In this document: positions 34,324-42,473 of the stretch, one piece after another | Position numbering within the stretch: position 1 is the first letter of the stretch | Layout of the letters: every line of letters begins with the position of its first letter | Assembly (NCBI RefSeq): GCF_965225875.1 | Contig: NZ_CBDDBS010000001.1 | Span: 558,001 to 622,000 of the forward strand | Origin: Haliscomenobacter sp965225875 | Lineage (GTDB): Bacteria; Bacteroidota; Bacteroidia; Chitinophagales; Saprospiraceae | Direction of reading: 5' to 3' | DNA length: 64,000 bases | Program-made: the position numbers and the translations under genes | Notes under the pieces: generated by a model | Told to the model about the DNA's origin: nothing | The model's database searches: none | What the model saw: the letters and a program-made list of their open reading frames with translations, nothing else

Positions 34324-34683
34324 ATGCAAGTACCCATGGAAGACCAGAGAAGTTTACTCATTGTTGATGACGAAGAAGATGTATGTCTGCTTTTAAAGCG
34401 CAGTTTTCGGCGGGAATTTAAAACGGTAGAGACTGCCTATTTACTCAAGGACGCCCTACAGGTAGCTGAACGCCTGAGGCCGGATATCCTATTGCTGGAC
34501 AACAATCTGCCGGATGGCCTGGGGCTGGAATTTGTCAAAAAATTCAAATCCATCAACCCGAAGATGTACGTCATTTTGTTCAGTGCAATGGATTTGTACC
34601 AGGAGGCCATAGTGGCGGGGGCGGATGTTTTTTTGGGAAAGCCGTTGGACTTGGGGGTGATGCGGGAAGTGATGCGGAGGTAG
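34324..34683 (+). CDS. Stand-alone response regulator, Cys-containing receiver
   Basis: A 119-residue receiver (alternate start ATG 34336, which gives MEDQRSLLIVDDEEDVCLLL). Acidic pair IVDDEED, acceptor Asp in DILLLDNNLPDGLGLE, Ser in ILFSAMDLYQ, Lys in DVFLGKPLDL. No output domain and no kinase beside it on this strand. The only promoter-like signal found upstream is of the sigma-54 type, which would tie it to the rpoN pathway. Confidence 0.93.
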   Translation: MQVPMEDQRSLLIVDDEEDVCLLLKRSFRREFKTVETAYLLKDALQVAERLRPDILLLDNNLPDGLGLEFVKKFKSINPKMYVILFSAMDLYQEAIVAGADVFLGKPLDLGVMREVMRR

Positions 34684-34713
34684 AAGCAATATTCCCCTAC
34701 CTCCACTATAAGT

Positions 34714-36459
34714 TTATTCAACAATTGGCTTGTCTTTTTCCGGAAATACCCCCTGCAACAACCCCGCAATCCCCATCACCAACAAACACCCGATCAAGTT
34801 CAACCACAAATACGCCACGCGCACTGGAATAACCAGCCCAAACAGGTTCAAGTCAATTTTGTACTCACTGAGCACGTACACCACGATGACGATGATTTGG
34901 GTCAAAATAGCGGCAATGAACACGGCCCGCCCTTTTACTTTAGGCTGGAAAAAGGCAGCCAGGAACACCCCGAGGATGACGCCGTAAAAGATAGAACCAA
35001 TGATGTTGACCGCCTGGATCAGATTGTCGAACAACTGAGCGGAAAAGGCAAAAGCCAGGGAAATCAAACACCAGCCTGCCACAAAAAACTTGGACATGCG
35101 CAAATAATGGCGATCACTCGCCTCCGGTTTGTACAAGCGCTGGTAGATGTCGATCACCGTAGTGGTGGCCAGGGCATTGATGGCCGAGGCACCCGAGGAG
35201 CAGGCAGCAGCCAAAATCATGGCCAGCAACAAACCAATCATCCCGATGGGCATGTACTTCAACACATAAGAGATAAAAACGTAGTCGGTATCTTTGGTAG
35301 CCGCATCGGGCACATGGTCTTTAATCAAGGCTTTGGCATCTTCCCGCAACTGCAATTCCGTGGCGTGTAAGGTTTCTACTTCCGCCTTTGCCGTAGCAGT
35401 GCCTTCATCATCTCCACTCCGCATGGCTTGCATCATTTGCTCAACTGCAGTACGCCGTTGTTCAAAGACTAATTTCTGCTGGGTTTCCAAGCCCTGATAC
35501 TGCTCCGCTGCGCTGCCACTCAGGCGATTCACGTTATTCGCGTTGAAGTGCAAGGGAGCTTGATTAAACAAGTAAAACACGAAGACCAACACCCCTACCC
35601 CGAGGATCAGGAATTGCATGGGCACTTTGATCATGGCGTTGAGCATCAGCCCCAAACGCCCCTCAGCCAGGGATTTACCGCCCAAATAGCGGGCAACCTG
35701 TGACTGGTCGGTGCCAAAATAGGAAATGGCCAGGAAGGCCCCCCCAATGATGCCCGACCAAAAATTATATCGATTGGATAAATCAAATTCAAAATCCACC
35801 AGATTGACTTTGCCCATTTTACCGGCAATGCTCAAGGCATCAGTGAAATGCACATCGGGAGGCAATTGGAAAAAGACGATCCCGGCTGCCAAAAACAGCC
35901 CCAGCCAAATCACCGAAAACTGCAAGGTTTGGGTGTAACTCACTGCTTTGTAACCACCGACGTAGGTATAGGCCAGAATCAAGCCTGCAATAAACAGGAT
36001 GGTGAAATTCAGCGACCAACCCAGTAGCTGCGACATTACAATGGAAGGGGCAAAAAAGGACAAACCCGTGGAAAAGCCCCGTTGCAACAAAAACAAAAGC
36101 GCGGTAAACACCCGGGTATTTACGCCAAAACGATTTTCCAGGTATTCATAAGCGGTGTATATTTTGAGCTTATAGTAGTATGGAATGACAAAAATGCTCA
36201 AAAAGATCATCGCCAGGGGCAGACCAAAATAAAACTGCACAAAGCGCATGCCATCTTCGTAAGCCTGGCCAGGCAAGGAGAGAAAAGTAACCGCACTGGC
36301 CTGGGTAGCCATGATGTTGAAGCCAATGACCATCCAATTCAGGTCATCGCTGCCGCGCATGTGGGTTTCCGAAGAACGGATGTGACGGGTTCTCCAAATT
36401 CCGTAAGCTGCGATTCCAATGAGGGTGGCCAGCATGACTAGCCAATCGATCCAATTCAT
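34714..36459 (-). CDS. Sodium:solute symporter family transporter
   Basis: A 581-residue SSS-family transporter with about 13 membrane spans. Family signatures: ATQASAVTFLSLPGQAYEDG, AYTYVGGYKAVSYTQ, SYFGTDQSQVARYLGGKSLAEGR (split over two loops) and SSGASAINALATTTVIDIYQ. Residues about 305-390 form an unusual hydrophilic helical insert (QGLETQQKLVFEQRRTAVEQ) between membrane spans. Substrate is probably a sugar or sialic-acid-like compound, not readable. A 37-residue membrane protein begins six bases upstream of it. Confidence 0.93.
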   Translation of the reverse strand: MNWIDWLVMLATLIGIAAYGIWRTRHIRSSETHMRGSDDLNWMVIGFNIMATQASAVTFLSLPGQAYEDGMRFVQFYFGLPLAMIFLSIFVIPYYYKLKIYTAYEYLENRFGVNTRVFTALLFLLQRGFSTGLSFFAPSIVMSQLLGWSLNFTILFIAGLILAYTYVGGYKAVSYTQTLQFSVIWLGLFLAAGIVFFQLPPDVHFTDALSIAGKMGKVNLVDFEFDLSNRYNFWSGIIGGAFLAISYFGTDQSQVARYLGGKSLAEGRLGLMLNAMIKVPMQFLILGVGVLVFVFYLFNQAPLHFNANNVNRLSGSAAEQYQGLETQQKLVFEQRRTAVEQMMQAMRSGDDEGTATAKAEVETLHATELQLREDAKALIKDHVPDAATKDTDYVFISYVLKYMPIGMIGLLLAMILAAACSSGASAINALATTTVIDIYQRLYKPEASDRHYLRMSKFFVAGWCLISLAFAFSAQLFDNLIQAVNIIGSIFYGVILGVFLAAFFQPKVKGRAVFIAAILTQIIVIVVYVLSEYKIDLNLFGLVIPVRVAYLWLNLIGCLLVMGIAGLLQGVFPEKDKPIVE

Positions 36460-36465
36460 AGGTTG

Positions 36466-36579
36466 TCAGGCAAATAATCGAGTAATACAATAAAACAACA
36501 CAATCAATACTGCATTGAATACAAAGACCAGGAAATAAACTTGATTCCAGGACTTGAAAAAAGGTGGTCTATCGAGCAT
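36466..36579 (-). CDS. 37-residue membrane protein upstream of the SSS transporter
   Basis: A short ORF: MLDRPPFFKSWNQVYFLVFV then FNAVLIVLFYCITRLFA-stop, one strong membrane span after a polar N-terminus. It ends six bases before the transporter start, so they are probably translated together. It is too short for most gene callers. Comparable single-span proteins accompany several transporters of this superfamily, so a subunit or chaperone role is inferred. Confidence 0.7.
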   Translation of the reverse strand: MLDRPPFFKSWNQVYFLVFVFNAVLIVLFYCITRLFA

Positions 36580-36590
36580 ATTTGTAAGGT

Positions 36591-36678
36591 TTAAAGGAAT
36601 GAGGAACATTTGAGTCCAATCCGGTCACTGAGCGGAGCCGAAGTGCCGGATTGGATTCAAATGTTCCTCATTCCTTTA
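36591..36678. repeat. Palindromic repeat with the CGGTCACTGAGCGGAGCCGA loop
   Basis: Arms of about 32 bases (TAAAGGAATGAGGAACATTT and complement) with loop CGGTCACTGAGCGGAGCCGA followed by AGTGCCG. The loop is akin to that at 10763. It overlaps the PIG-L stop codon (36676-36678). Confidence 0.9.
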
Positions 36679-39186
36679 TTTCCCAATCGAAATCATATTC
36701 GCAAAAAGCCGGAACGCCCCGGGCACTCCCGCAGGCAACTGCCGGAACCAGGAATACCCCGTATAGATGTAATACCCCGATCCATATTTAGCCACCAACA
36801 AACCACCATCGCGGGCGGGTTCACCGGGGTCATTGGAGGAGAGGATGGCATCAAAATTCGTTTTGTCCCAATCGTTCGGGAAATACAAGCCACGTTCTTG
36901 TACCCAACCGCTGAAGTCCTGAGCAGTAATCTTATTGGGTTGATTCAAAATCTTGTGCTCAGGCTTGAGGAACCGAACCTCGGCATTTTCATCGGTTACC
37001 CTGTCGCGGGATACACTCAACTTGTAGGGCGCCAGTTCATTGGCTTCCACTTTGTATTCAAAATTGGTGTTGTACTGTACAATCATGGTTCCCCCTTTGC
37101 GGACGTACTCCATCAAATTGCTTTGCCGGTAAGCAAGGGCATCGATGGTGTTGTAGGCCCGAACTCCCATGATCACTGCGTCGTACTTGGCGAGGTTTTC
37201 CGGAGTGAGGTCTTTTTCACCCAGCATGTCTACTTTGTAGCCGATCTGCTGCAAGCTGGCGGGAATGTCATCTCCTGCCCCAGCTACATAACCCAATAAT
37301 TGCCCCGCTTTTTTCAACTCGATATGGGCTACTTTGGCTTCGGCATTAAGCAACACGGTTTGGGCCGGAATATGGTCGTATTTGATTTCGAGCATTTCCT
37401 TGCTGTAATTCTGCCCATCAATGGTCGCTACCGGGAAAATTTTACCTTCGCTGGCCCCTGATGGAGGCGTGACCATAAATTTGATGCTCTTTTCGTCTCC
37501 TTTTTTGGCAATGCTGAAACTGGCCTCAGCCGGTTCCACTTTCCAGCCACTCGGCACACCCAATTTGAGGGTTCCGCTGATGTTTCCTTTCCCGGCTTTT
37601 ACTTGTATACCAACTGGTTTGGCAGCGTTGTCGGCGAAGACCAATACTTTTTCAGTCACTTTGGTAAACACGGGAGGAATAATTTCGAAAGGCCGGTAAA
37701 TTTCTCCTTTGGCCGGATCTGCATCTTTGTACACAATGTCCGTTTCGTAGACGATGGGAACCCCCGCGATTTTATAGTGGTAACGGGCCTTGAAAGCGCG
37801 TTGCGTTTCGGGTTTGCCCCGCATTTGTTGATCTTTCACTGCGTACATGCCCGTTGTACCGGGCTCAGTCAGCCAATAGGCACTGGTATAAGCCATGTCT
37901 TTGTTAAGGCGCACTTTACGCGGCCAGATCAGTCCCTGGTTGTTGGTCAGTGGCTTGTTGAATACGGTATCCAACCCGATCGGATCGATGCTCACTTTGT
38001 CCAACACTACAATGGCCGGACTGCGGTTGATGACCTCGGTACGAATGGTCATTTCGTCGCCAGGTGCAGCGGAATAATCGGCAGTAGCTGTTTCGTGGTA
38101 AAGGCCCAAACAGGCTTTGATCACGTCTTTGATTTCCACCAATTTCACCCTTTTCCAATAGCCGTCGGGCAGTTTTTCAATCAATTGATACGCTTTGATT
38201 AGTTCTGTTACACTCGCCGCTGGATTGTCGAAGCGGAATTTGGCTTGTACTGCCGCCAGGATGGCTCCGATGGGCGCCCCACCTGGTACGCGAGTCCAAG
38301 TGGTATTGATGCCTTCAAAGAGGTCGGTTTTACTTTTGGGTTCGTCGCCTTTGATGAATTCGAAGTACTCCAAACTGGTACCCCGGGTGCCCATGGAGCC
38401 AAAGCCCTGGCAACGGTGCGAACTACGGCTTTCAGCAGCAATTTCGGTATTGGATTTGCCCAGATTGGGGAAATATCCTCCAGCTTCTACACTGAATAGT
38501 TTGGATTTATCGGCTTTGTCAAAAGCAGCGCGGCTACCAAAGAAAAACCAGGAGATGTTGAAAAAGGTACGGCGGGGTTGCCAGGGCTTAACGTAAGCCA
38601 ATTGCTCAGGGTAAGCCTGGGGGTTGTTGGCCAAGTCAAAAGCCTCTACCGAAAGGACTGCGGAAGCCGTGTGGTGGCCGTGGGTGGTGCCTGCCGTGCG
38701 GTGGTCAAACCGATTGATGATCACGTCGGGTTGCCATTGGCGAATAGCCCATACAACGTCGCCCAAAACATCGTTGCGGTCCCAGGTTTGGAAAGTTTCG
38801 GCAGGATTTTTGGAAAACCCAAAATCGTTGGCGCGGGTGAATAGCTGCTTGCCCCCATCAATTCGGCGGGCAGCCAATAACTCCTGAGTACGCAATAAGC
38901 CCAATAACTCGCGAATTTCAGGGCCAATCAGGTTTTGCCCCCCATCTCCTCTGGTAAGTGACAGGTACGCCACATTGGCTTTGCGCTCATTGGCCAGATA
39001 TGAAATGAACAGGGTATTTTCATCATCGGGGTGTGCCGCAATGTAAAGCGCTGAACCTAAAAAATTCAGCTTCTTGATGGCTTCGTAAATTTCCCCGGAG
39101 CTGTAACGTTTGGGTGCCTGGGCACGAGTGGAAGTGAATGGAAGGGTCAATACCAAAAGAAAAAAAAGTATACTCCAACGCTGCAT
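36676..39186 (-). CDS. Secreted PIG-L family deacetylase
   Basis: About 836 residues from ATG 39186 (signal peptide MQRWSILFFLLVLTLPFTST then RAQ). The PIG-L/LmbE domain covers roughly residues 20-290, with the zinc motif AAHPDDENT and LTRGDGGQNLIG, DVIINRFDHRTAGTTHGHHTAS. A large beta-rich middle follows, then a C-terminal region (about 660-830) with an alpha/beta GATase-like pattern (GVRAYNTIDALAYRQSNLM, TMIVQYNTNFEY). PIG-L proteins remove N-acetyl groups from sugars or antibiotics. This secreted, multidomain type is common in Bacteroidota; its glycan is unknown. Confidence 0.9.
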   Translation of the reverse strand: MQRWSILFFLLVLTLPFTSTRAQAPKRYSSGEIYEAIKKLNFLGSALYIAAHPDDENTLFISYLANERKANVAYLSLTRGDGGQNLIGPEIRELLGLLRTQELLAARRIDGGKQLFTRANDFGFSKNPAETFQTWDRNDVLGDVVWAIRQWQPDVIINRFDHRTAGTTHGHHTASAVLSVEAFDLANNPQAYPEQLAYVKPWQPRRTFFNISWFFFGSRAAFDKADKSKLFSVEAGGYFPNLGKSNTEIAAESRSSHRCQGFGSMGTRGTSLEYFEFIKGDEPKSKTDLFEGINTTWTRVPGGAPIGAILAAVQAKFRFDNPAASVTELIKAYQLIEKLPDGYWKRVKLVEIKDVIKACLGLYHETATADYSAAPGDEMTIRTEVINRSPAIVVLDKVSIDPIGLDTVFNKPLTNNQGLIWPRKVRLNKDMAYTSAYWLTEPGTTGMYAVKDQQMRGKPETQRAFKARYHYKIAGVPIVYETDIVYKDADPAKGEIYRPFEIIPPVFTKVTEKVLVFADNAAKPVGIQVKAGKGNISGTLKLGVPSGWKVEPAEASFSIAKKGDEKSIKFMVTPPSGASEGKIFPVATIDGQNYSKEMLEIKYDHIPAQTVLLNAEAKVAHIELKKAGQLLGYVAGAGDDIPASLQQIGYKVDMLGEKDLTPENLAKYDAVIMGVRAYNTIDALAYRQSNLMEYVRKGGTMIVQYNTNFEYKVEANELAPYKLSVSRDRVTDENAEVRFLKPEHKILNQPNKITAQDFSGWVQERGLYFPNDWDKTNFDAILSSNDPGEPARDGGLLVAKYGSGYYIYTGYSWFRQLPAGVPGAFRLFANMISIGK

Positions 39187-39369
39187 AGGTGATTCGGTTT
39201 TGTTGCGGTAAAATCGAGTGCGACAAATATACATTTTGCAGCGCAGAAAGTTTGCGAAAGATGGGTATTGAGTCGTTTTGAGTGCGTATGAGGGGAAAAT
39301 GGGATGTAAAGGCATGATTTGGGAAAGGAAACCGAGGGAATAACAGGCTCCCTTTCATTCAGATGCCGT

Positions 39370-39729
39370 TTATTTTTTCCTTTTTGGCAAAGACTGGCGG
39401 GTCCATAAGGCACCCAACAAATCCACAATCCCAAAAAGGATAATATTTGGCGAAGCCATTTTTAAGAGTACAAAAGCGCCAAAAAACAGGATCACAGTCA
39501 GGCGAGAAACGACCGTCATGCGAAAAAAGGTAATCAAATCAGACTTGGCCGACTGCAAATAATAATAAGCCAGGAAAAGCACCAACATGCCCACCACCCG
39601 AATCCATACTTCGGAGGTTGTTGGTACTTTAAAAACGTTTAATAACATATTGGGAACAATAAGGAGGGTAAGTCCCAGACCGGCCAGGTAAATGCCAAAG
39701 TAAAAAATGGTTTTTGCTGCTTTGCTCAT
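39370..39729 (-). CDS. Four-span membrane protein
   Basis: A 119-residue integral membrane protein from ATG 39729 (an upstream in-frame ATG at 39852 gives an unlikely extension). Hydrophobic spans: IFYFGIYLAGLGLTLLIVPN, VVGMLVLFLAYYYLQSA, VILFFGAFVLLKMA and IILFGIVDLLGALW. The layout, with a short loop containing RxxxVxxR-like basic residues, resembles small DUF-type membrane proteins; no function assigned. Confidence 0.7.
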   Translation of the reverse strand: MSKAAKTIFYFGIYLAGLGLTLLIVPNMLLNVFKVPTTSEVWIRVVGMLVLFLAYYYLQSAKSDLITFFRMTVVSRLTVILFFGAFVLLKMASPNIILFGIVDLLGALWTRQSLPKRKK

Positions 39730-39844
39730 ATGATGTGGTTTTAAGGTGACAAGGGTGCCAAGCAGCCAGGTGATTGTATTTCCAAATGTAAAAAATTGAT
39801 TCAATAATAATGTGGACCAAGGGCTAAAATCTAAAATGCCGCCA

Positions 39845-40195
39845 TTAAGCACGAAGCTCCGACAAAATTTCTTGCAAATTCTCTTTCAAAGGAGGAAGGT
39901 TCACTGTAATAATATCCCAAATGCTTTTGTCATCAACTCCGAAATACTCATGAATCAGAACATTTCGCAGACCAATAATTTGACGCCAGGGTACATTGGG
40001 ATACTCAGTTATTAAATCTGGAGAAATCCGATTTGCGGCTTCTCCCACAATACCTAGCTGCCTAATGCAGGCATCTAAGCGCATGTTATCTTGTTGAAAC
40101 TGTTCAAAGGTGATTTTTTGAGTGTAGGACTCTATGGTTTTTATGGCTTTAAGCATGTGCTCCATCCGCCCTTTATCTCCAAACCTATCGGGCAT
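39845..40195 (-). CDS. HepT-like toxin (DUF86)
   Basis: A 116-residue helical HEPN protein with the RxxxxHxY motif in GLRNVLIHEYFGVDD (Arg about 78, His 83, Tyr 85). HepT is the ribonuclease toxin of the MntA/HepT system, silenced when its partner transfers AMP to the motif Tyr. It overlaps the nucleotidyltransferase gene by 11 bases and is translated after it. The 3' end is 115 bases from the previous membrane-protein gene. Confidence 0.92.
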   Translation of the reverse strand: MPDRFGDKGRMEHMLKAIKTIESYTQKITFEQFQQDNMRLDACIRQLGIVGEAANRISPDLITEYPNVPWRQIIGLRNVLIHEYFGVDDKSIWDIITVNLPPLKENLQEILSELRA

Positions 40196-40478
40196 AAATC
40201 AACTTTTTTTCTTGATGAATTGCCGGGCCAATAAACTCTGAAAGCCCTCTCGACGACACCAAATCCACTTCACGACCCAATAGGTCTTCAAGGTCTAATT
40301 TCATGCCTACAAACTCAAGACCCACAGGTTGTGTGTAATCGAGTTCAACTAAAATATCCACGTCACTTTTTTCTTCCGCTTCCCCTCGTACAAACGAACC
40401 AAATAGATAAGCCTTCAAGACAGGCTTGTCTTTAAAATAGTGGCGAATGGTTTGCACTTGTTGGTCGTTGAGGTACAT
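40185..40478 (-). CDS. MntA-like nucleotidyltransferase antitoxin
   Basis: A 97-residue minimal nucleotidyltransferase. Catalytic motif GSFVRGEAEEKSDVDILVEL (GSx10DxD). In the characterised system the enzyme AMPylates the HepT toxin on Tyr. It is encoded before the toxin with an 11-base overlap. The spacing to the TATA-like region and to tandem palindromes at 40547 suggests a controlled promoter in the stretch upstream. Confidence 0.92.
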   Translation of the reverse strand: MYLNDQQVQTIRHYFKDKPVLKAYLFGSFVRGEAEEKSDVDILVELDYTQPVGLEFVGMKLDLEDLLGREVDLVSSRGLSEFIGPAIHQEKKLIYAR

Positions 40479-40546
40479 TTTTAGCGTTTGACTGGATAAA
40501 ATTAGGCTTTTTTAGGGGCTTATACAAGTATTCCTTTGACCCAACT

Positions 40547-40626
40547 CAGACAAAAAAATGAATAATTTTGTCTGAAACATGTTTTTGAAACCAGGTTTCA
40601 GACAGAAAAAATGATTTTTTTGTCTG
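40547..40626. promoter_or_regulatory. Two tandem palindromes, CAGACAAAA-N10-TTTTGTCTG type
   Basis: The first is at 40547-40574 (CAGACAAAA, ten bases, TTTTGTCTG), the second at 40599-40626 (CAGACAGAA, ten bases, TTTTTGTCTG-like). The outward TCTGAAAC/GTTTCAGA pair between them adds another fold. They lie 68 bases upstream of the MntA start. They look like tandem operators or a small repeat element. Confidence 0.6.
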
Positions 40627-40666
40627 AAATCTAAACAATTGCCTCTTTACGGAGCAGTACGAACGC

Positions 40667-40745
40667 CCTAAAACCCCGCCGTCACCAACTCCGCCAACAG
40701 CCCTCTTACCTCTTCCACATTCGCCAGCCTATAGCGGGCAGCACA
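40667..40745 (-). pseudogene. Duplicated 3' end of otsAB (left boundary of island)
   Basis: This 79-base stretch matches the end of the otsAB gene at 45737-45815, including the stop codon, with five mismatches. On the minus strand it reads RYRLANVEEVRGLLAELVTA then GF-stop; the intact gene has RYTLANVEEVRGLLAELVTA then GF. Two of the three differing codons are synonymous, so it diverged as coding sequence before being cut off. An in-frame stop a few codons upstream shows it is not a functional gene. Confidence 0.85.
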
Positions 40746-41019
40746 CTCTGCTCACAGCAAGGCATTGCGGTGAGGTCAAAGCAATGTGGTAAAAGCCAAA
40801 AGTTTTTTTTGACCGAAATTTCATTGTTAATATTTGGAGTCGCATTTTTTTTTTCATTACTTTTACGTTGTATTGTGACAAAATCAAAAACGAAAGAGGG
40901 AACTATTATCTTTAGAAAGGAAAGTCAGCTAGACTTATTCTTTCTGCGCTTTTATTATTTGCTAAATACAAATCATTGATTGTTCAGATTTTAGATTAAA
41001 CAAATCACACCTAATAGTT
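40746..41019. other. AT-rich stretch at the left edge of the island
   Basis: No convincing gene or RNA was found in these 274 bases. A 69-codon frame at 40770-40979 lacks a recognisable signal or homologue and looks like chance in AT-rich DNA. The first 25 bases after the otsAB fragment are GC-richer than the rest. Confidence 0.5.
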
Positions 41020-41271
41020 ATGAAGTTCATTGATCAGTTACAATTATTGGATCGTCTAAACAATCTGATTCAACGCAAGGGTACTGGAAATTATCAGGCT
41101 TTGGCTCGGCGTTTGGGAATATGCCCTCGCCATGTTTACTATTTATTGGATGCCCTAAAAGAATTAGGTGCAGAGATCGAGTATTGTAAATCCAGACAAA
41201 GTTATTACTATATGAATGAGACTAGTCTGGATTTCAGTGGCTTGTTGAAAATAGTGAGGCGTGATGATTAA
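41020..41271 (+). CDS. Small helix-turn-helix regulator
   Basis: An 83-residue protein that is mostly a winged-helix-type DNA-binding unit: LLDRLNNLIQRKGTGNYQAL followed by ARRLGICPRHVYYLLDALKE (recognition helix in RHVYYLL) and a wing-like LGAEIEYCKSRQSYYYM. DeoR/HTH_11-like. It is the first gene of the AT-rich island and probably regulates it. Confidence 0.8.
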   Translation: MKFIDQLQLLDRLNNLIQRKGTGNYQALARRLGICPRHVYYLLDALKELGAEIEYCKSRQSYYYMNETSLDFSGLLKIVRRDD

Positions 41272-41293
41272 AGTTTTTTTTCAGAAAAAATTT

Positions 41294-41369
41294 CACTTGC
41301 AAAATTTTTGCAAGTGGGCACAGTAACTTTGAATTGTTGATCATGCTTCTTCCAAAAAAGTAGCATGAT
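41294..41369. promoter_or_regulatory. Leader hairpins with a promoter-like box
   Basis: A near-perfect 23-base palindrome CACTTGCAAAA/TTTTGCAAGTG at 41294-41316 is followed by TAACTTTG at 41324-41331 (fits TAnnTTTG; the TTG 24 bases upstream, at 41297-41299, is slightly far) and a second hairpin ATCATGCT/AGCATGAT at 41340-41369. They precede the lipoprotein gene. Confidence 0.45.
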
Positions 41370-41437
41370 AGAAAAAGTGCTTACTGTTTTGCAAAACTCA
41401 CAGCAAGCACCAAATGTGAATTTAAAAAAACAAATGT

Positions 41438-42373
41438 ATGATGAAAAAGTTAACAACCGCTCTTTTGTTGGCCTTATTCTTTATTGGGCTAGCTTGTGAG
41501 AAAGAAAGCAATCTTTCAAATGGAGTAAAAACTTCATCTTCGATTAATGTACAGGATGGACGTCTGGTTTTTAAGAAAATGGAAGATTTACATCAATGGG
41601 TACAGAAATTTTCAACAAGCAAGAATGAAGCGAAGCAATTGGCAAATTTAGAGGGTTTCACATCCTTTCAAGAAGCATTCGAGTCTATTGATCTCAATTT
41701 CAGTGACAAAGCTTCTTTGAATAAGCTACTTGACGAACATAAGAATATTCTTACAATGTGGAGAGAAGGCAGTGATACTTATTTAGATAAAAATTCATAT
41801 GGTGTTTTCTATCCCCATATTTGTAATGCAAATGGGATATTCCAAATTGGAGACAGTCTTTATAAGGTTACAAGAGAGAAGCTTTTTTCTTTTCATAGCC
41901 GCCACATAAACATGGTAGATCAAATACTTGACATACCCGGTGTAAAGATTAGAGATCATGTCATCTCAACAAGTCACAATGCTGGTTCACCTGAATTAAG
42001 AAACAATGTTGAAGACTGTGAGAGTTATTACGACAATAATAAAAGGAAATTGAAAGGGAGAAATGGAATTGAATATGCGCCTGGAAATTTCTTTGTTTTT
42101 TCAGCCAGTAGTACTCATTATAAAAGAGGCTTTTTAGGAATTTGGTCTCAAGAAGATGTTGCTGCAATCTCCGTTTCTTGCGGAGGTTGGACTGATGATT
42201 GTCCTCCAACTTCTAACTCTAACTATTTAGAAAATGAAAGCCAGGTTGGAGCAGTCTTATGCTCAGGGTATGCAAGTAGCAACAACGTGTCTTTTGAGAT
42301 GTCTTCAAGCCATGAATCCACAAGGGTGGGAACTTCTGGTGTCGCCAGTTGTAGTATTTTAAATGGAGATTAA
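41438..42373 (+). CDS. Uncharacterised lipoprotein of the island
   Basis: A 311-residue protein with a clear lipoprotein signal (MMKKLTTALLLALFFIGLAC, Cys20). The mature part is a mixed, Ser/Asn-rich, low-GC protein with possible helices in the first half (FSTSKNEAKQLANLEGFTSF) and a beta-rich, Cys-containing C-terminus (ISVSCGGWTDDCP, GAVLCSGYASSN). No domain recognised. It lies just before the TonB-dependent receptor gene, with a hairpin between, so it may be the island's substrate-binding or effector protein. Confidence 0.75.
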   Translation: MMKKLTTALLLALFFIGLACEKESNLSNGVKTSSSINVQDGRLVFKKMEDLHQWVQKFSTSKNEAKQLANLEGFTSFQEAFESIDLNFSDKASLNKLLDEHKNILTMWREGSDTYLDKNSYGVFYPHICNANGIFQIGDSLYKVTREKLFSFHSRHINMVDQILDIPGVKIRDHVISTSHNAGSPELRNNVEDCESYYDNNKRKLKGRNGIEYAPGNFFVFSASSTHYKRGFLGIWSQEDVAAISVSCGGWTDDCPPTSNSNYLENESQVGAVLCSGYASSNNVSFEMSSSHESTRVGTSGVASCSILNGD

Positions 42374-42420
42374 TACGAAATCCGATATTTCGTCTAAACA
42401 AAACTTCGTTACATTAAGCA

Positions 42421-42453
42421 AGGGATAGTTCAGCTAAGGTTTGAGCTATCCCT
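42421..42453 (+). terminator. Stem-loop between the lipoprotein and receptor genes
   Basis: AGGGATAGTTCA and TGAGCTATCCCT pair over 12 bp (one G-T wobble) around a 9-base loop. The 3' side has only TTTC, so it is a weak terminator or attenuator, or a processing site that keeps the two levels apart. The receptor start codon is 20 bases downstream. Confidence 0.6.
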
Positions 42454-42473
42454 TTCAAACTAAGGAGAACTTT

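Noticed and set aside
40770..40979. 69-codon AT-rich frame with a hydrophobic stretch
   Set aside because: No signal peptide logic, no recognisable motif, and such frames are common by chance in the AT-rich island edge.
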